A stretch of DNA of 64,000 nucleotides from Pseudomonadota bacterium (GTDB taxonomy: Bacteria > Myxococcota_A > Polyangia > Polyangiales > Polyangiaceae). The position numbers and the translations under genes are program-made. How positions within the stretch are numbered: position 1 is the first letter of the stretch; each line of letters opens with the position of its first letter. The notes beneath the pieces were generated by a model that worked only from the letters and a program-made list of their open reading frames with translations, had not been told where the DNA came from and did no database searches. Shown one piece after another: positions 36,588 through 45,237 of the stretch. The stretch spans positions 124,001-188,000 of the forward strand of contig JAFAER010000011.1 in NCBI GenBank assembly GCA_023423895.1, given 5' to 3'.

Positions 36588-37313
36588 TCAGTCGTCCTTC
36601 CAGCGATATCCTGCGCCGATCACGGTCTCGATGCGATCGAAGGTGGGATCGACGGCTTCGATCTTGCGCCGCAGGCGGCGGACGTACGTGTCGATGATGC
36701 GCTCGGCCACGACCGATCCGTCACCGCGCACGATGTCGAGCAGACGCTCGCGCGACAGCACGATACCGGCGCGGCTCGCGAGCGCCTCGAGCAGTCGGAA
36801 CTCGGTGACGGTGACCGTGATCGGGATGTCCGCGTATCGGACCTCGAGGCGCTCCGGATAGAGCTGGAGCGCCCCACGTGCGACGGGGCGTTCGGCTTCT
36901 TTCGAGTGACGACGCGTCTCGCGGCGGAGCAGCGCGGAGATCCGAGCGAGGAGCACCCGCGTGCTGAACGGCTTCGCGACATAGTCGTCGGCGCCGAGCT
37001 CGAGACCGAGCGCCTCGTCGATCTCGTTGTCACGCGACGTGAGGAGGACGAGCGGCACCGCATCGCCCGCCTCGCGCAGGCGACGGCAGAGCGAGAGGCC
37101 GTCGAGCATCGGCATGTTCACGTCACTGACGACGGCATCGGGGCGCTCGGCGCGGACACGCTCGAGCCCGAGCGCGCCGTCCGGCGCGGTGAGCACCTCG
37201 TGTCCGGCGTCCTCGAATGCGATCGAGAGGGCGTCGAGCAGCGAGGCGTCATCGTCGATGAGAAGGATTCGTGACAACGGGCTCGGTCTCGGGATGGAGG
37301 ATAGCGCGAGCAT
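36588..37313 (-). CDS. OmpR-family response regulator
   Basis: 241 residues. Receiver domain: acidic D20-D22, phospho-acceptor D64 in VSDVNMP, T92, K114. C-terminal winged-helix DNA-binding domain (VTVTEFRLLEALASRAGIVLSRERLLD...VRRLRRKIEAVDPTFDRIETVIGAGYRW). Partner of the adjacent histidine kinase. Start ATG 37313 is chosen because the REC domain begins shortly after; in-frame upstream sequence lacks conservation. The gene is 131 bp downstream of the terminator of the PilZ gene, so it should have its own promoter. Confidence 0.93.
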   Translation of the reverse strand: MLALSSIPRPSPLSRILLIDDDASLLDALSIAFEDAGHEVLTAPDGALGLERVRAERPDAVVSDVNMPMLDGLSLCRRLREAGDAVPLVLLTSRDNEIDEALGLELGADDYVAKPFSTRVLLARISALLRRETRRHSKEAERPVARGALQLYPERLEVRYADIPITVTVTEFRLLEALASRAGIVLSRERLLDIVRGDGSVVAERIIDTYVRRLRRKIEAVDPTFDRIETVIGAGYRWKDD

Positions 37314-37440
37314 TCCGGATCCACAGGGACCACGGCCAGGTGGAGACCCTTCGGACGGCGCATGAATTCCAAGTGAAACGGCGTCGCGTCGTTCGGAAAT
37401 CGTGTGCGAGAGGGTGGGTGTGCTCCCCTCGAAGACGCGC

Positions 37441-37482
37441 ACAAAAGCGAAGCGGGCCGAGAGCGATGGCTCCCGACCCGCT
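37441..37482 (-). terminator. Intrinsic terminator of the PilZ-AMIN gene
   Basis: On the minus strand AGCGGGTCGGGAGC and GCTCTCGGCCCGCT form a 14-bp stem (two G-U pairs) with a CATC loop, followed by TCGCTTTTGT. It lies 21 bases after the stop codon of the gene at 37504. This is the clearest rho-independent terminator serving an annotated gene in the window. Confidence 0.75.
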
Positions 37483-37503
37483 GGCGCAGCGCGCCCACGC
37501 GCC

Positions 37504-39252
37504 TCAGCGCTTCTTGCTCTTCTTCGAGGACTTCTTCACGCTCGCCTCGGCCTTGGCCGGGCCGCGTGGCTTGGCGAGCACCATCTCGAGCGTGTCGCCG
37601 TTCGCGCGGACGAGGTAGTTCGGCACTCCGTCCTTGAAGCTGACCGTGAGCTCGGCGCCGCTCGTCTCGTTCGAGATCTGGACACCTTCGAGGCGCGAGT
37701 CCTTCGACACGATCGACGCCGACGCATCGGCCGCCTTGCGGTTCGGCGTGACGATGGTGAAGCCCGTCGGCTGCGCCGCGCCGAGGATGCTCTCGACCGG
37801 ACCGTCCATCTTGATCTTGATCACGTTCGCATGCGCCCCGACGGGCCCGTTCGTGAACGGTGAGGGCTTTCCGGGACGGCCCGAGCGCGCGCTCGTTCCG
37901 TTCATCTGCTGCGCCGCGGCGGCGAGCGGATCGAGCGGCGGAGGAACCGGTTCGTTCGCGGGGGTGGGCGTGGCGAGGTCCGCCATGGCCGCTGCGGCCT
38001 CGGTCTCTGCCGGCGGCGCAGCCGCGAGCTGCGGCGCGGGCGCCGGCTTGCGGAGCGCGATGATGGCGAGGATCGTCGCGAGCCCGATCGAAGCGCCGAG
38101 GGCGAGCTTGCGCTTGGTAAGCTTGAAGCCGCCCTTCGGCGCCCCTTCGCCTGCGCGCTCTCCTTCGAAGCGATCGTCCGGGATGCTTCCGCGCACGACC
38201 TTGCGACCCGCCGTGTGGAGACCGCCGCCGGGCGCCGGCGCCGTCGTGCGGCGGACGGGGATCTCGATGTCGTTGCCGGTGCTGGTGCCCTTTCGAGCGC
38301 GGGCAGCGAGCAGCGCTGCCGCGACCTTGGCGCGCTTCGCCAACGACAGGATCGCGGGCGTGACCTTCGCCGCGTTGCGCGCGAGCGCCACCTTCAGCTT
38401 GTTCTCTCCCTCGTCGCCGCCGCTCTCGTTTCCGATCTCGTCGTCCGCCGCGATTTTCGCCTCGGCCATGGCCGGTGCGGGCTCCTCGAGCTCGCCGTCG
38501 CAGGACGGATCGTCCTGCTCTTCTTCATGGTGTGCCGCGGCGTGATGCGTGGCGGCCATCTCCGGAGCGTGCTCCGGGTCGTGCGGCGTCTGGGCCATCG
38601 GGTCGTCGACGGGGACCTCGACGCCTGCGAGCGATGCAGCGCGCGCGTCCTCGTCGTCGTAGCGGAGCGACACGACGAGCTGCGGGATTCTCGATCCCTC
38701 GGCGACCTCGACCTCCACGCGATCGATCAACGCCGGCCGACGGGTGCCGGATGCTGCGTCCTCGAGCTCCAGGGGCTTGCCCATCTGCAAGAAGCCGAGC
38801 TCGCTGTACGCGGTGACGCCGGAGGAAAGCTTGTGCTTGATCCGTGCGCGCATCGGCGACGCGAGACCCTCGATGTGGAGGCGCACCTTGCGGCCCGGAT
38901 CCGGGGACGGCGCCTGCGCATCGTCCGTCATCCCGAGGACGCGCTGCAGCGCGACGCTGCTGGCTGCGTCGAGGTTGGTGAAGCGGATGCCGAACTCGCC
39001 GCCGTCACCCATGTCTTCTTTCCAGAGGACTTCGCCGGCGGCGACGACGGTCATGCCCTGTCCGGCGTCGAAACGGCACATCACGGGCTGGCCGATCTCG
39101 GGAAGGTACGCCGTGCGGAGCGACATGCCTTGTTCGGACAGGTTGAGCGCCTGCGCCTCGAACGACGGGCCGAGGGCGCCTCCAACCTCGACCATCGCAT
39201 CGAAGGGCATACGCGCCGCCCCGGGCGCTCGGCGATCATGTGTAGTGCTCAT
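37504..39252 (-). CDS. PilZ-TM-AMIN-like protein
   Basis: 582 residues. The N-terminus is a PilZ-type beta-barrel (AQALNLSEQGMSLRT, 34-48, and GEFGIRFTNLD). The NxSxxG box is kept but a clear RxxxR is missing, so c-di-GMP binding is uncertain. An acidic His-rich linker follows, then a Lys/Arg-rich stretch, one TM helix (about 384-402) and a Pro/Ala-rich linker. The C-terminus is AMIN-like (VIKIKMDGPVESILGAAQPTGFTIV...GVPNYLVRANGDTLEMVLAKP), a domain seen in secretin/cell-wall proteins, and ends in a Lys/Ser-rich tail. Start ATG 39252 has GGAGGAAA 6 bases upstream. It links a cytosolic PilZ to an envelope domain. Confidence 0.85.
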   Translation of the reverse strand: MSTTHDRRAPGAARMPFDAMVEVGGALGPSFEAQALNLSEQGMSLRTAYLPEIGQPVMCRFDAGQGMTVVAAGEVLWKEDMGDGGEFGIRFTNLDAASSVALQRVLGMTDDAQAPSPDPGRKVRLHIEGLASPMRARIKHKLSSGVTAYSELGFLQMGKPLELEDAASGTRRPALIDRVEVEVAEGSRIPQLVVSLRYDDEDARAASLAGVEVPVDDPMAQTPHDPEHAPEMAATHHAAAHHEEEQDDPSCDGELEEPAPAMAEAKIAADDEIGNESGGDEGENKLKVALARNAAKVTPAILSLAKRAKVAAALLAARARKGTSTGNDIEIPVRRTTAPAPGGGLHTAGRKVVRGSIPDDRFEGERAGEGAPKGGFKLTKRKLALGASIGLATILAIIALRKPAPAPQLAAAPPAETEAAAAMADLATPTPANEPVPPPLDPLAAAAQQMNGTSARSGRPGKPSPFTNGPVGAHANVIKIKMDGPVESILGAAQPTGFTIVTPNRKAADASASIVSKDSRLEGVQISNETSGAELTVSFKDGVPNYLVRANGDTLEMVLAKPRGPAKAEASVKKSSKKSKKR

Positions 39253-39416
39253 GGGATTTCCTCCGGACCTCTTTCCGATAAGGAGAAAGGTGGAGGCGGG
39301 CCAAGTTTCGGACACGATCACACATCACGCGTCACGCATCGCGCAGCGATGCCGAGAAGACGAAGCGCCGAGACGCTCGCTGCATCGAGCTCTCGGACGC
39401 GCGCCACGCATGGGCG

Positions 39417-39452
39417 TCTCGCTCTCGCTCTCGCTCTCGGTCTCGATCTCGA
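39417..39452. repeat. Hexanucleotide tandem repeat
   Basis: Six 6-bp units TCTCG(C/G/A) in a row. Located 165 bp upstream of the PilZ gene start (reading away). Similar simple tracts occur elsewhere in the window. Confidence 0.8.
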
Positions 39453-39651
39453 GCTGAGCGGCGCCACACCGGGAGCTCACGACGGTCCACCCACCGCCGA
39501 TCCCTTCGTCGAGCGACGGATGGGCTGCGGCATTCTCTGGATCGCGCGTGATCATCGACTCGTGCTCGACTCGTGATCGACAACAGGCCGCCGCAGACGA
39601 TTGCGAGGTTGTCCGCGTGATCGTTCGACCTTGCACAACCGTTGCTCGCTC

Positions 39652-39755
39652 GCGACGCGATCTCGCGCACTTCGGCGTCGGCACGGTACCCGCATAGGTT
39701 CCAGACAGCGCTGCGGCGAGGCTTGTCCCCCCCCGAGCCCGCCGCGGCGTTTTTT
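39652..39755 (+). repeat. C8-loop hairpin element, copy 1
   Basis: Two parts: a 57-bp 5' segment, about two-thirds identical to copy 2, and a 41-nt hairpin that differs at one base. The hairpin pairs CGCTGCGGCG-(A)-GGCTT with GAGCC-CGCCGCGGCG, 15 bp with one bulged A, and displays a 10-nt loop GTC8. Six Ts (39750-39755) follow. It may be a small RNA with terminator or a mobile repeat. The 5' part also holds GGCACG-N4-CCGCA, loosely like a sigma-54 site but with the -12 TT lost. Confidence 0.7.
39709..39755 (+). terminator. Strong hairpin with U6 tail (copy 1)
   Basis: The hairpin 39709-39749 followed by T6 (39750-39755) has all parts of a rho-independent terminator reading plus. No coding gene lies upstream on that strand for more than 5 kb except antisense to real genes, so it would terminate a non-coding transcript. 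Confidence 0.65.
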
Positions 39756-40009
39756 CATTTCGAGCAGGAGACGCGCGAGCTCGCCGTCCGCGCCGAGCGG
39801 CATCCGGTCCTCGGTGGTCGCCCGATGTCGATCGAGGTGCGACTTACGTCACGGCGATCGTCGGTGACGCGCGCTCGGCGCCGAGGCCCGACGAGCGCGT
39901 GCGCATCGACGCGCGTTCGGCCTTGATCTCTTCTCGTGATGATCTCGGCTCACGCCATTTCGGGCCTGACATTGCGACCCTTCGTCCGTGCACGAAGATC
40001 GCCGTGTCT

Positions 40010-40118
40010 GCGACGAGATTTCGCGCACTTCCGGGTGGCACGAGATCCGCATTCGTGGGAAGCAGCGCTGCGGCGAGGCTTGTCCCCCCCCGAGCCCGTC
40101 GCGGCGCTGTTCTTTGTT
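40010..40118 (+). repeat. C8-loop hairpin element, copy 2
   Basis: Same element as copy 1, 357 bp downstream. The hairpin (40066-40106) has a single change, C to T at 40099, which turns a G-C pair into a G-U pair, so the fold is kept. The eight-C loop (40084-40091) is unchanged. A U-rich tail (CTGTTCTTTGTT) follows. The 5' segment (40010-40065) retains TCGCGCACTTC and GGCACG-N5-CCGCAT blocks. Confidence 0.7.
40066..40118 (+). terminator. Hairpin with U-rich tail (copy 2)
   Basis: Fifteen-pair stem with one bulged A and a C8 loop, followed by a U-rich but interrupted tail. Weaker terminator than copy 1 because the T-run is broken. Same strand and orientation. Confidence 0.55.
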
Positions 40119-40128
40119 CGGCCCCGAA

Positions 40129-40178
40129 CGCCGCGGCGTTGCTCGTCCCCTTCGAGCGCACTGCGGCGTTCGACTTTC
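40129..40178 (+). other. Third, diverged hairpin with C4 loop
   Basis: CGCCGCGG (40129-40136) pairs with CTGCGGCG (40161-40168), and inside it GCTCG pairs with CGAGC around a TCCCCTT loop; TTCGACTTTC follows. It has the same architecture (GC stem, C-rich loop, U-rich tail) as the two elements before it but a different primary sequence. Confidence 0.45.
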
Positions 40179-40245
40179 TGCGGGCAACACCAGCGCACCG
40201 GCACGCGCCCATGCAACGCGCCGGCCGGTGATCGAGCAGCATCAT

Positions 40246-40274
40246 CGGACCCACGGCACATCGCCGTGGGCCCG
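40246..40274 (-). terminator. Hairpin 30 bp after the carboxylase gene
   Basis: CGG-A-CCCACGGC-ACATC-GCCGTGGG-C-CCG forms an 8-bp stem extended by 3 bp across one mismatch. It lies 30-58 bp downstream of the carboxylase stop codon on the minus strand. No T-tract follows, so it may act with Rho or only stabilise the 3' end. Confidence 0.5.
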
Positions 40275-40303
40275 GAACATCCCTCAGCCGTCCTCGGCCT
40301 ACC

Positions 40304-41890
<1,587 letters not shown>

Positions 41891-42047
41891 CGGGCCGGTT
41901 ACATACTCCGCCCTCGGCGTGGGTTACAGCCCTGAACGCGGCTGAGGCACGGCTCCCAAGGGCGTGTCATCGGTCGAGGTGACGACCCAGGCCACATGGC
42001 GCCCTGGCTTCCGGGAGGCAGGCCCGTCTATCCTCACTGGACCTTAG

Positions 42048-43766
42048 ATGACGGACGCGTTGCCCAGCCCGTACCCGGCCGCCGGAGAGGTCGTCGACGG
42101 GAAGTACAAGATCGAGAAGATCCTCGGCGAAGGCGGCATGGGGGCAGTCGCGCGCGCCACGCACGTCGTTCTCGGCGGCACCGTGGCGCTCAAGTTCATG
42201 AACCCGCAGTTCATGACGTTCCCGGGCGCCGTCGAGCGCTTCGTGAACGAAGGTCGCGCAAGCAAAGCGATCAAGAGCGATCACGTTCTGCCCGTCAACG
42301 ACGTCGGCCTGCTCCCGAACGGCACGCCGTATCTCCTGATGGAGTGCCTCTACGGGCTCGATCTCGCCGATCTGCTCGCGCGGGACGGGCCTTCGGGGCT
42401 GCCGATCCAACGTGCCGTACACTTCACCGTGCAGATCCTCCGTGGGCTGCAGGCTGCGCACGCGATCGGCATCATCCACCGCGACATGAAGCCCTCGAAC
42501 TGCTTCGTCGTGACTCACGACGGCGAGGAGGACTTCGTCAAGATCCTCGACTTCGGCATCAGCAAGGTGGTCCAGCCGGGCAGCTCGTCGCTCACCCAGA
42601 CGAACTCGGCCCTCGGCACGCCGCTCTACATGTCACCGGAGCAGGCGCGGAGCCCGCGCGACGTCGACTCGCGGTCCGACCTCTATTCCGTCGGCGTCAT
42701 CCTCTACGAGCTGCTCTCCGGTCGCACGCCGTTCTTCTCGGAGAGCGGCGAGTTCACCGAGATCCTCTTCCAGCTCTTCACCGCCGATCCGCCGCCCATC
42801 AAGCAGACGCGCCCGGACCTTCCCGACGAGCTCGCTGCCGTGGTCCACAAGGCGCTCGCGCGCGAGGTGGGCGAGCGCTACGCGACCGCGCTCGAGATGG
42901 CCGAGGCCCTCGTGCCGTTCGCGCAGGACAAGTCGCTGGCGCTCATCGAGCGCATGCGCGGGTTCAAGCCGCCGACGAAAGAGTCGATCATCCCGATGGA
43001 CGGCCTGCCGACGTCGATGGCGGCCTTCTCGAAGCTGCAGCGCGGGCAGGGCAGCGGCACGGACGTGATGGCAAGCCGTCCGACCACCGACGTCCAGAAG
43101 GGACCGCCGGTCACGGAGGTCATGGCCGACGCGTCGCGAGAGCCTCTGCAGCTGAAGACGAAGCTGCTCGACCCGCAGCCGAAGGGGAACGTCGCCGCGG
43201 TTCCGGAGCTCTTCTCGATGCGCGCGCGGCCCGACGAAGCGCTGGGCCGGACGCAGCTCGACACGGATCCGAGGGCACCCTCGCTCGTGCCGCCGAAACA
43301 GGCGTCGGGTAAGCCGGCCCCCATCACGGCTGCGCAGACGGACCTCGCCGCGGCCCGTGATGCCGTTGCGGTCGACCAGTCGGCCTCGTCGACGGGGCGT
43401 TCGCCGCTGATCTACGCGTTGCCCGTCGTCGCCGTCCTCGGCCTCGCTGCGGGCGTTGGTCTCCTCGTGACCCGCAAGGACGATGCGCCGGCGCGGCCGG
43501 ATCCCGTGCCGGTGGCGACGACCGAGCCGCCGCCGAGCGCCCACGTGCTCACGAGTCCACCTCCTCCGTCCGCCGTGCCGACGGCGCCGACGACCGAGAC
43601 GACCGCCTCGGCGTCGGCGTCCGTGGCCGTCACTCCGCCCAGCGTGCCCAGCGCGTCCGCGGCGCCGCCGCCCACGAAGCCCCAGCCCAAGCCGCCGTCC
43701 ACGCAGCAGGGGCATTCGAATCCGCCGGGCTACATCCCAGGCCTCGACACGAACATCCGGAACTGA
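42048..43766 (+). CDS. Ser/Thr protein kinase with one TM helix
   Basis: 572 residues. GEGGMG (27-32), Lys49 in VALK, HRDMKPSN (144-151, Asp146), DFG (168-170) and GTPLYMSPE (190-198) are intact, so it should be active. A linker leads to one TM helix (about 447-467, LIYALPVVAVLGLAAGVGLLV), then an extracytoplasmic Pro/Thr/Ser-rich tail of about 100 residues without a recognisable ligand domain. Starts a three-gene plus-strand group with a PEGA protein and a lipoprotein. Divergent from pccB over 157 bp. Confidence 0.93.
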   Translation: MTDALPSPYPAAGEVVDGKYKIEKILGEGGMGAVARATHVVLGGTVALKFMNPQFMTFPGAVERFVNEGRASKAIKSDHVLPVNDVGLLPNGTPYLLMECLYGLDLADLLARDGPSGLPIQRAVHFTVQILRGLQAAHAIGIIHRDMKPSNCFVVTHDGEEDFVKILDFGISKVVQPGSSSLTQTNSALGTPLYMSPEQARSPRDVDSRSDLYSVGVILYELLSGRTPFFSESGEFTEILFQLFTADPPPIKQTRPDLPDELAAVVHKALAREVGERYATALEMAEALVPFAQDKSLALIERMRGFKPPTKESIIPMDGLPTSMAAFSKLQRGQGSGTDVMASRPTTDVQKGPPVTEVMADASREPLQLKTKLLDPQPKGNVAAVPELFSMRARPDEALGRTQLDTDPRAPSLVPPKQASGKPAPITAAQTDLAAARDAVAVDQSASSTGRSPLIYALPVVAVLGLAAGVGLLVTRKDDAPARPDPVPVATTEPPPSAHVLTSPPPPSAVPTAPTTETTASASASVAVTPPSVPSASAAPPPTKPQPKPPSTQQGHSNPPGYIPGLDTNIRN

Positions 43767-43905
43767 GCTGTGCCTCGCGGGCGGCGTGTCGGCCGATGAC
43801 GATGCGTCGGAGAAAGCGTCGAAGACCGTTCGTCGCGCCGTCGGCTGTGTCGATGGACGCCCACGTCCACCCGGTTTCGATTTAGCCTGGCCCGGAGATC
43901 CGAAC

Positions 43906-45120
43906 ATGCTGCGCTCGGCCCGAAGAATTGCCCTTGGCATCTCGCTCACGCTCGTCGTCCCGTCCGTTGCCGTTGCCGTCCCCAAGACGGCATGGGCGCA
44001 GCCGAAGAAGTCGATCCGCGATTCGCTTCCTCTCGAAGCGCGCGGGCACTGGGACGCCGGCGTCGCCCTCGCCCAGCGCCGGAACTGGGACGGCGCGCGC
44101 TCGAGCTTCAAGGCGGCCTACGACGTCTCGAAGAACCCGCGCGTCCTCTTCAACCTCGCGGTGAGTGAGAAGGAGCTCGGTCGGTTCGCTGCGGCGCTCG
44201 AGTACTTCAAGCGTGAGCTCGCCGAGGGCAAAGGCCAGATCTCGGCTGACGAAGAGAACGAGATCAAGGCGGCCATCGCAGGCCTCGAGAAGTTCGTTGC
44301 CCACGTCACCATCGACGTGAGCGAGAAGGACGCCGAGGTCTTCATCAACGAGGACAAGATCGACAGCTCGAAGCTGCCTGGTCCGGTCACCGTGCAGATC
44401 GGCACGCTCCGGATCCGGGCGGTCAAGCCGGGCTTCGCCGAGGCGAGCCAGTCGATCTCGCCGGCCGGCGGCGAGAAAGCGGCGGTCACGCTGAAGCTGC
44501 AGCCGCTCCTGAAGACGTCGCGGGTGAACGTCAACGTCGTCGGTCCGCAGAACGCCGTGGTGAAGATCGACGGCAAGGAGGTCGGCCCTGCGCCGTACGC
44601 GGGACAGGTGCCGGTGACGGCCGATCCGCACCAGTTCTCGGCGGAGGCTCCCGGTTACGTCACCGCGACGCAGAGCGCGATCGTGAGGGAAGGCGAGGTG
44701 CTCAACCTCACGCTGCAGCTCGCGCCGGAGCAGGAGAAGGGGAAGCTGCTCGTTTTCGCCAAGCCCGAGGGCGCGACGATCGAGATCGACGGCAGGGCGG
44801 TCGGTGCCTCGAAGTGGGAGGGCCCGGTCGAAGCTCGCACTCACCAGGTCGTCGTGAAGAAGCCGGGCTTCTACACGTGGACGCACGACGTCGATGTCCC
44901 GCGCGGGGGCGAGCGCTCCGTCAGCGCGACGCTCAACGAGGACCGCAATACGAGCTTCGTCCCGTGGCTGATCGGTACGGTCGTCGTCGGCACGGCGCTC
45001 GTCGTCGGCATCGTCCTCCTGGCGACTCCGCCGGACGAGCCGGTTGCGGACGGGACGCTCGCGCCGTTCCGCGTCGGCACGACGAGCAGGTCGCCGGGCG
45101 GCCCCGGGTTCAGCTTCTGA
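43906..45120 (+). CDS. PEGA-domain exported protein with TPR-like N-terminus
   Basis: 404 residues. Signal peptide (ISLTLVVPSVAVAVPKTAWAQ), then a TPR-like segment (GHWDAGVALAQRRNWDGARSSF), then three PEGA-type beta-sandwich repeats (around DAEVFINEDKI, NAVVKIDGKEVG and GATIEIDGRAVG; each with the G-F/Y-x-x-x-x strand). One TM helix lies near residues 355-375 and a short tail follows. PEGA domains bind cell-surface components. Start ATG 43906 has GGAG 9 bases upstream; the same frame is open farther upstream as antisense-like overlap with the kinase, which I rejected. Likely partners: the kinase before and the lipoprotein after. Confidence 0.85.
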   Translation: MLRSARRIALGISLTLVVPSVAVAVPKTAWAQPKKSIRDSLPLEARGHWDAGVALAQRRNWDGARSSFKAAYDVSKNPRVLFNLAVSEKELGRFAAALEYFKRELAEGKGQISADEENEIKAAIAGLEKFVAHVTIDVSEKDAEVFINEDKIDSSKLPGPVTVQIGTLRIRAVKPGFAEASQSISPAGGEKAAVTLKLQPLLKTSRVNVNVVGPQNAVVKIDGKEVGPAPYAGQVPVTADPHQFSAEAPGYVTATQSAIVREGEVLNLTLQLAPEQEKGKLLVFAKPEGATIEIDGRAVGASKWEGPVEARTHQVVVKKPGFYTWTHDVDVPRGGERSVSATLNEDRNTSFVPWLIGTVVVGTALVVGIVLLATPPDEPVADGTLAPFRVGTTSRSPGGPGFSF

Positions 45121-45237
45121 AGGGAAATTCCCTTCTCCGTCCGATCCCCCGACGGACCTCACGTCACCTCTTCGGCTGACTCGCTCCGGGCAAGCGCCCA
45201 TGTCACGTTGAATCGTCGGATCCTCTGGAGACTTCGC

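Larger units (their letters stand above)
39253..40303. other. 1-kb gene-free region with hairpin repeats
   Basis: No frame here has convincing coding character; the longest ones are Arg-rich shadows with poor start sites. It contains a hexanucleotide tandem repeat (39417-39452), two copies of a C8-loop hairpin element (listed separately), a third related hairpin, and an 8-bp hairpin that may terminate the carboxylase transcript. It lies between the start of the PilZ gene (reading left) and the 3' end of the carboxylase gene, so plus-strand transcripts would be non-coding. Confidence 0.7.

Noticed and set aside
39680..40050. Sigma-54 promoters in the hairpin element as certain features
   Set aside because: The GG-N10-GC spacing is present but the -12 TT is CC in both copies. 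I kept it only as a low-interest finding.
39552..40190. Small minus-strand frames that both contain a GGGQASPQRC-like peptide from the two repeat copies
   Set aside because: The peptide similarity follows from the DNA repeat. The one base change in the hairpin fits RNA pairing, and no start or ribosome site is convincing. I treat the element as non-coding.
45121..45175. AAGGGAAATTCCCTT and the TCCGTC/GACGGA pair after the PEGA gene as terminator
   Set aside because: The first has no loop and the second only a 6-bp stem with a long loop and no T-tract, so I did not list it.
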